DNA of 64,000 bases from Amoebidium appalachense (taxonomy: Eukaryota > Ichthyosporea). The notes below the pieces were generated by a model. It saw only the letters and a list, made by a program, of their open reading frames with translations, was not told the DNA's origin and did no database searches. Positions 59,425 to 64,000 of the stretch are shown one piece after another. How positions within the stretch are numbered: the first letter of the stretch is position 1; each line of letters starts with the position of its first letter. A program made the position numbers and the translations under genes. The DNA is taken from the NCBI GenBank assembly GCA_963693365.1, contig CAVNZM010000011.1, forward strand, positions 5,146,001 through 5,210,000. The letters run 5' to 3'.

Positions 59425-60995
59425 CTACATCTTCCCACATGCTCCTCCCCCTGTATCTCTCCTCCCACTCCTCCTTTGCGCTCTGTTCCCCTCGCCCTCC
59501 TGTGCGTACTCGCTTTCGCTAACATCCTGCTCCGCATCATTGGTGGTGTTGTTCGGTTTCGCTGCGGCGCTTGTGTTCTCCAACCCCTTGTTCCGTGTCT
59601 TTAGGTGCCGCTTGCACAGTCGCACCCCTCCGTGTTCGTGGCTTGGCATGGCTTTGAGGCCACAAAGTTCCCCCGACTGCTTGTTTGCTTGGCAGGGACC
59701 GATAACCAGTGCCACTAAGGCCTTTTGCTTCTTTCTTCCCTCCGCTGCCTTTGCCCGTTCCTCCTTCTTCTGCTTCTCCTCCGCCACAACACGTTCCTTC
59801 TCTCTTCTGCCGTCCAAGTGCTGCTCGCTTGTTCCGATCATGCACCCCTGTTGCTTTTTCCGTTTTCGCACTATCGTGGCGTTGCTGTTTGGGTTGCGTT
59901 CTGCGAGTGGTGCTCGACCGTGTGGTGGTGTTTGCTGGGGCGTGCTGGTGGGGTCGGCTGTTTGCGCGGGGGGTTGGGTGGGGAGGGGGCCTGCCTGCTC
60001 GGGACGAATGTTGTGCACTGTACCGAACCGCTGTCTTGCTGTTTTGAGGGCAAAGACTTCTGCCTCCAATTCGGGTGTCGCCGGGTGTGCTCGAGGTATA
60101 TTGTGCTGGTGCTCCAACCGTCATCAGAGTAGGCTAGCAACGCGTCTGGGTGGATATACTTAACGGCCGTTTCCATTTCCTCTGACATGAGACGCGAGGG
60201 CACTACAATGGTGGGGGGGAGGGCGTCACCGGACGCAACAATAGTAGGAATGATGGATAGGTGCCAGTCTTGCTCAGCAAACCCATAGCCGACTTTGTAG
60301 GTGTTTTTCATGTCTGTGACCGTGAGAAGTTTCTGACCCGCACGCCCGTTGGTTATGCGCAGTTGTTTCTCGTCGTCATTGAACAGATTCTTCTCCACGT
60401 TTATCTGCTTTTCTTCCACCAGTTCCTCCATCATATCAAACCACGAATTCATCTTCTCCTCCGTGAGAGCGGAAACGCGCGCTTTCGAAAGTTCGTTTGG
60501 TTTGCGGAAAGTGAGGTTGTAACCGTGCTGTTTGGCACGGCGTTCGAACAAATAGAACCACGCCTCACCCGGAAGCCCGTCTGCTGTATTGTATTTTTGG
60601 CCGTTACGCTCAGCAATGTCCCGTGCAGACCTGAGAACTTCAGCACGAGAAACCCCCAACCCCCTCCCAGCCAGGAACACCAGCCCACTAGCAAGGCCAA
60701 TCTCCTCATCTGCTGTTAGAATGGGCTTAGGGCCCGGTTTCTTGTTTCCATACTCAGGGTCTTTTGCGTGTCTGTATAGGGTTGCAACGGAAATGCCAGT
60801 GGTTGCAGATACTTCGGCAACCCGTTGCTTGACTGAGCTTCTCTTCTTTAGCTGTCTAGTTGCCTGTTCCATGAACATGGGATTATACTTGGGCCCGTAC
60901 TTGTAACCCTGCTTTATTACACTAGGTGCACTGGGAGTGGGCCCTTTTTTGCGAAGCTTAGGCATAGGCTTGTTTTTTTTGGGAGCCTTTGCCAT
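59425..60995 (-). pseudogene. pogo/CENP-B-type DDE transposase with an internal deletion
   Basis: From MAKAPKKNKPMPKLRKKGPT the reading has a psq-type helix-turn-helix (KQRVAEVSATTGISVATLYR), a CENP-B-type DNA-binding segment and the start of a DDE domain. That start includes NLFNDDEKQLRI, LPPTIVVPSRLMSEEM and DDGWSTSTIYLE. At about 60110 the frame breaks. A second frame gives a C-terminal region (EVFALKTARQRFGTV; a KEERAKAAEGRKKQK helix) seen after the DDE core in pogo/Tigger-like proteins. The middle and last catalytic acids are missing, so the protein is dead as a transposase. No terminal inverted repeats were identified. Confidence 0.75.
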
Positions 60996-63900
60996 TTTCT
61001 GACACGCAGTTACAAAAGTGCTGTACTATGCTAGTGTTGTGGTCAGTAATGAAGGCCAATGCTACCCCGAGCATCACGTGCTCACACCAGCTACCTAACC
61101 CTACACAGTTACACCCAAACAAAGGCCCAAGCTACTCAGAAACACTTATTTAGTTGAAAAGAAAGTGGTTTGTGCCCGTTTATTACGTAGAAAACATGTC
61201 TGAAGGGTTTTGGCCCGCAGCTCATGAGAGCTCACATTTCACGTTCTGGGTATCGGAGAAGCGCCGTTTTTTTTTGCCGTTGCAGGCCTGAGTGCCAGTA
61301 ACCGCCCCACCCATTTCCCCGCCCATATTCAAACAAAACCAATGAGAAAAAACGCACAAAAAAAGAAAATAACCAAGTATGGGATCATAAGTTTCTCACG
61401 ATTTACAGGTCTCTCACGATTGGCGGCGCGGGCCCGGACCCGGCCCGGCCCGCCGTTTTACACGCTGAGCCCTTGTTAGCCCCAAAAAGTGACCTTTAGA
61501 TCCATGCGCAGCTGCCTTATATAATATGATCTGAAACTTTTGTCCAATGAAAATCGTTATCGCTCCCAATTTGGAAAGTGACTTTCGGGCCAAAAAGCTA
61601 CCTAATCGGTCGCTAAAACGGTTTGGGTCTCTGCACGGTAGTATACCCGTGACTACTGAACCGGCCCGTATGAAAGGGATAGATATACGCGGCAGCGTTT
61701 TGATTCCTTTGACAACTTCATGCCGAGTGAAGGGAGTACTTGCTTGTGTACTTACCCCCCCCAAATGAAAATTTTTGTGTTTTTCAATTTTAAGGTTTGG
61801 GCATTTCAGGGGCTGAACAAACTGTAGCCCGAACTCACCACACCACACACACACAACTTCTTTGCAGTGTACAGCAGTTCCCGTAAAGTTTCTCGTCTGT
61901 GCTTAGGGGTTTAGCACACACGCCATACACCGGCAACACCAGCACGCTTAGCTATAAGGACGCCTGGGGCAGGGACTTTAGCGCTAGTCCACTAGATCCA
62001 TTCTAGACCACACAGTAGATAGGGGGGTGTGGTGACGGCCTCCCCAGGCCTCACCCCTCTTTGGTGTAACTGCTGTTGGCTGAGCACCTTATAGCATAGC
62101 TGGTTTTACACGGTCTGCTCTTGTACACCTACACACACCGACACACAACATAAGTATACGAAAATACAGTGAATACACTACAAAATACACCACCTAGATC
62201 TCCTGGGCCAATCATTGAGAGACTTCCGGCAGTGTCCACGCAATAAAAAGTGTGTAAACCCCCACTTACCAGAGAATCTTCAAAACTTTAAATTTGATAT
62301 TGTAGATCCGGTATCACATACAGCCGCACACTGGCCGCTGACGCCGTACATATAAGAAGTTTTTGCTTACCTGATATTCATGTTAACACAAAGATGAAAT
62401 CACAAAATAGAAAGCATGTGTACATGTACACATGTGCATCATGTGCATGCCTGACTGATCATGCATAGACTTGTGCGCCGTCCAGGGTAGGAGGTCTTGC
62501 ACAGGGGCACGCACATCATGTGGGCCGTGGACGTCATGTCCCGTGTACTTATGACACATATACACATGTGCACTGCATACGCATGAATCCGACTAGAGCA
62601 TTGGCACATGCGCATGTAAATGTATCATGAGATTCATAGCATTGTGCATGCGACTATCTATCATCCATTCTTAGATATGAATCATTATTATGAAGTCGGT
62701 GAGATATATTTGAGATAACTACATTTCAGAAAAAGAGATGAAATTGTGAGAAAGTATTACGCATGCTGATCAACGTCCCACTTTATGTGTGCGTCTGCAT
62801 GTGACCGCCGCGGGGCTCACGCCCATCATCAGTTGGGCCGTGCTAACCTGTTTGTATGTACGTGAAACGGGCCCATTTATGATACCTGGAGCACGTCCAT
62901 ATGTACGTGAAACTGGCCCATGTTTGATTCAGCGGGCCCCGGGGGAACACGTCCATTCCAACTTCAAAACCTGCTCACGTTCGATAAGTCTTGCGTCAAT
63001 CGCATGTTTCGATTAAAGACCAAATATGGCTACACTTAAACAGTACCAATCATTGCACTTACATTTACGTACAAAGAACTGATTGGCTAAGCCATACAGA
63101 GACTAACCAATCGGAATTTTGAAAGTAGCTGGCAGTTCGAATTCCACATGTCACTTCGTCGTCGTGGCTGCGGCCGGGCCGTTCCTCAAAGAAAACCCGT
63201 CTAAGAACGAACCATTCTCGATGCCCTTGCCAAGTTGCCATATGATGAGTCAAGGCTCGGGAATCACGTACACCCAGGTACTTGTCCGGGAATGTGTTTA
63301 GGGTGAACACCAAATAAAATAAGCCAATCAAAGCCCGTTAAATAAAAACGACTCATTCTTTTCTTAAAGTTGCACAGATCTGGATGTAGATCTAAAAAAA
63401 AATTGTCACACGCAGTGCAAATTGAGCCAATTTCGCTAGTAGGCTAAAGGAGCTACGAAATCAATTATAACATCGTTTTCTTAGTTGCTTCATTTTTATT
63501 AAACCAAGTAGTTGTTGGAAGTAGAGTCCGCTGTGACTAGGGTCGTCGTGGCGCGCTTGGGCGCTGACCCGTTTTTTACTGCTTTCAGTGTGTTAACTCC
63601 ATGACTGAACTCCATGAATAACTCCATCACTGAACTCCATGACTAACTCCATGACTGAACTCCATGACTGAACTCCATGACTTAACTCCATGACTGAACT
63701 CCATGACTGAACTCCATGACTTAACTCCATGACTGAACTCCATTTCTGCACCTGGCAGAGCCGTGGTTTATATACCCGTGGGGCAGCAGTCTGGAATGTA
63801 ATCCGGATGCCAGGCGCTAATCGGATTGGTTACTTTCATTTAGAGATCTCTGGGACCAGTGAACCAATCGTTTGCAGTCAAAACACAATTGGCAACATTC

Positions 63901-64000
63901 CTCAACTATGCAGATGTGCATGTGGTGATCGAGTGTCAGCGTGTGTCTGTGTACACGGAACCAATTGTAAAGCTTGTTGGACATTGTGTTCATAGAAGCT
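60996..64000. other. Gene-free stretch at the right end
   Basis: No convincing gene is seen. It contains CCAAT/ATTGG elements (about 61332, 61532, 63050, 63080, 63108, 63324 and 63820-63865) and a perfect 20-bp palindrome, CATGTGTACATGTACACATG, at 62415-62434. It also contains a pair of diverged direct repeats with GTACGTGAAAC..GGCCCAT at about 62857 and 62903. The reading 61414-61854 has no family features. Confidence 0.4.
63593..63744. repeat. 13-bp tandem repeat
   Basis: About twelve units of AACTCCATGACTG, with TTAACTCC and AATAACTCC variants, lie immediately before a TATATACCC at about 63769. Length varies between units by a few bases. Confidence 0.85.

Noticed and set aside
61414-61854. 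146-aa minus-strand reading
   Set aside because: It has no family features and no promoter, and its composition is typical of surrounding non-coding DNA.

Overview
The window is eukaryotic nuclear DNA in which a block of large-DNA-virus genes (about 1-28.0 kb) lies next to host-type DNA. The host-type part carries a spliceosomal gene (44.9-56.8 kb) buried in homopolymer and microsatellite DNA. Intronless, tightly packed genes dominate the left block. They include Bro/KilA-N and T5orf172 proteins, a poxvirus A22-type Holliday junction resolvase, an SF3 helicase, a penton-like capsid protein, C2H2 proteins and a broken Fanzor/TnpB. This gene set fits a nucleocytoplasmic large DNA virus or a polinton-like relative that has integrated, i.e. 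an endogenous viral element. A chimeric scaffold cannot be excluded, because the left block holds a 500-base N gap. The host species cannot be named from the sequence; a protist or an invertebrate would both fit.

Layout. 0.6-7.6 kb: three Bro-like genes with GGTATAAAAGG promoters, a secreted Cys-rich protein and a 503-aa protein with a possible H-N-C protease triad. 7.8-9.6 kb: a KilA-N fragment and the Fanzor relic. 9.7-13.7 kb: resolvase, an unknown protein, a T5orf172 ORF, a KilA-N protein and the penton-like protein. 13.9-19.4 kb: a run of membrane or secreted proteins, the paralogue of the 503-aa protein, and a large acidic protein that runs into the gap. 20.1-28.0 kb: a zinc-finger-like protein, a Fic domain, two C2H2 proteins, the SF3 helicase with a truncated duplicate beside it, and small unknown genes.

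28.6-34.7 kb is a distinct cassette bounded by inverted repeats. It holds three coiled-coil genes and a 1.2-kb minisatellite whose unit contains TTAGGG. From 34.7 kb onward the DNA is host-like: CCCCCCTG arrays, about 1 kb of (CA)/(GA)/(GTGC)/(GT) repeats, a BTB gene in broken frames, an 11-exon epoxide hydrolase gene on the minus strand, a decayed pogo/CENP-B-type transposase, and gene-poor flanks with small repeats.

How the parts relate. The viral genes imply replication and recombination (helicase, resolvase), DNA binding and regulation (Bro, KilA-N, C2H2), and virion structure or maturation (penton-like protein, putative proteases). No DNA polymerase, major capsid protein or packaging ATPase was recognised here. 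Several viral genes carry single frameshifts in or next to G/C runs, which means either decay of an old insertion or homopolymer sequencing error.
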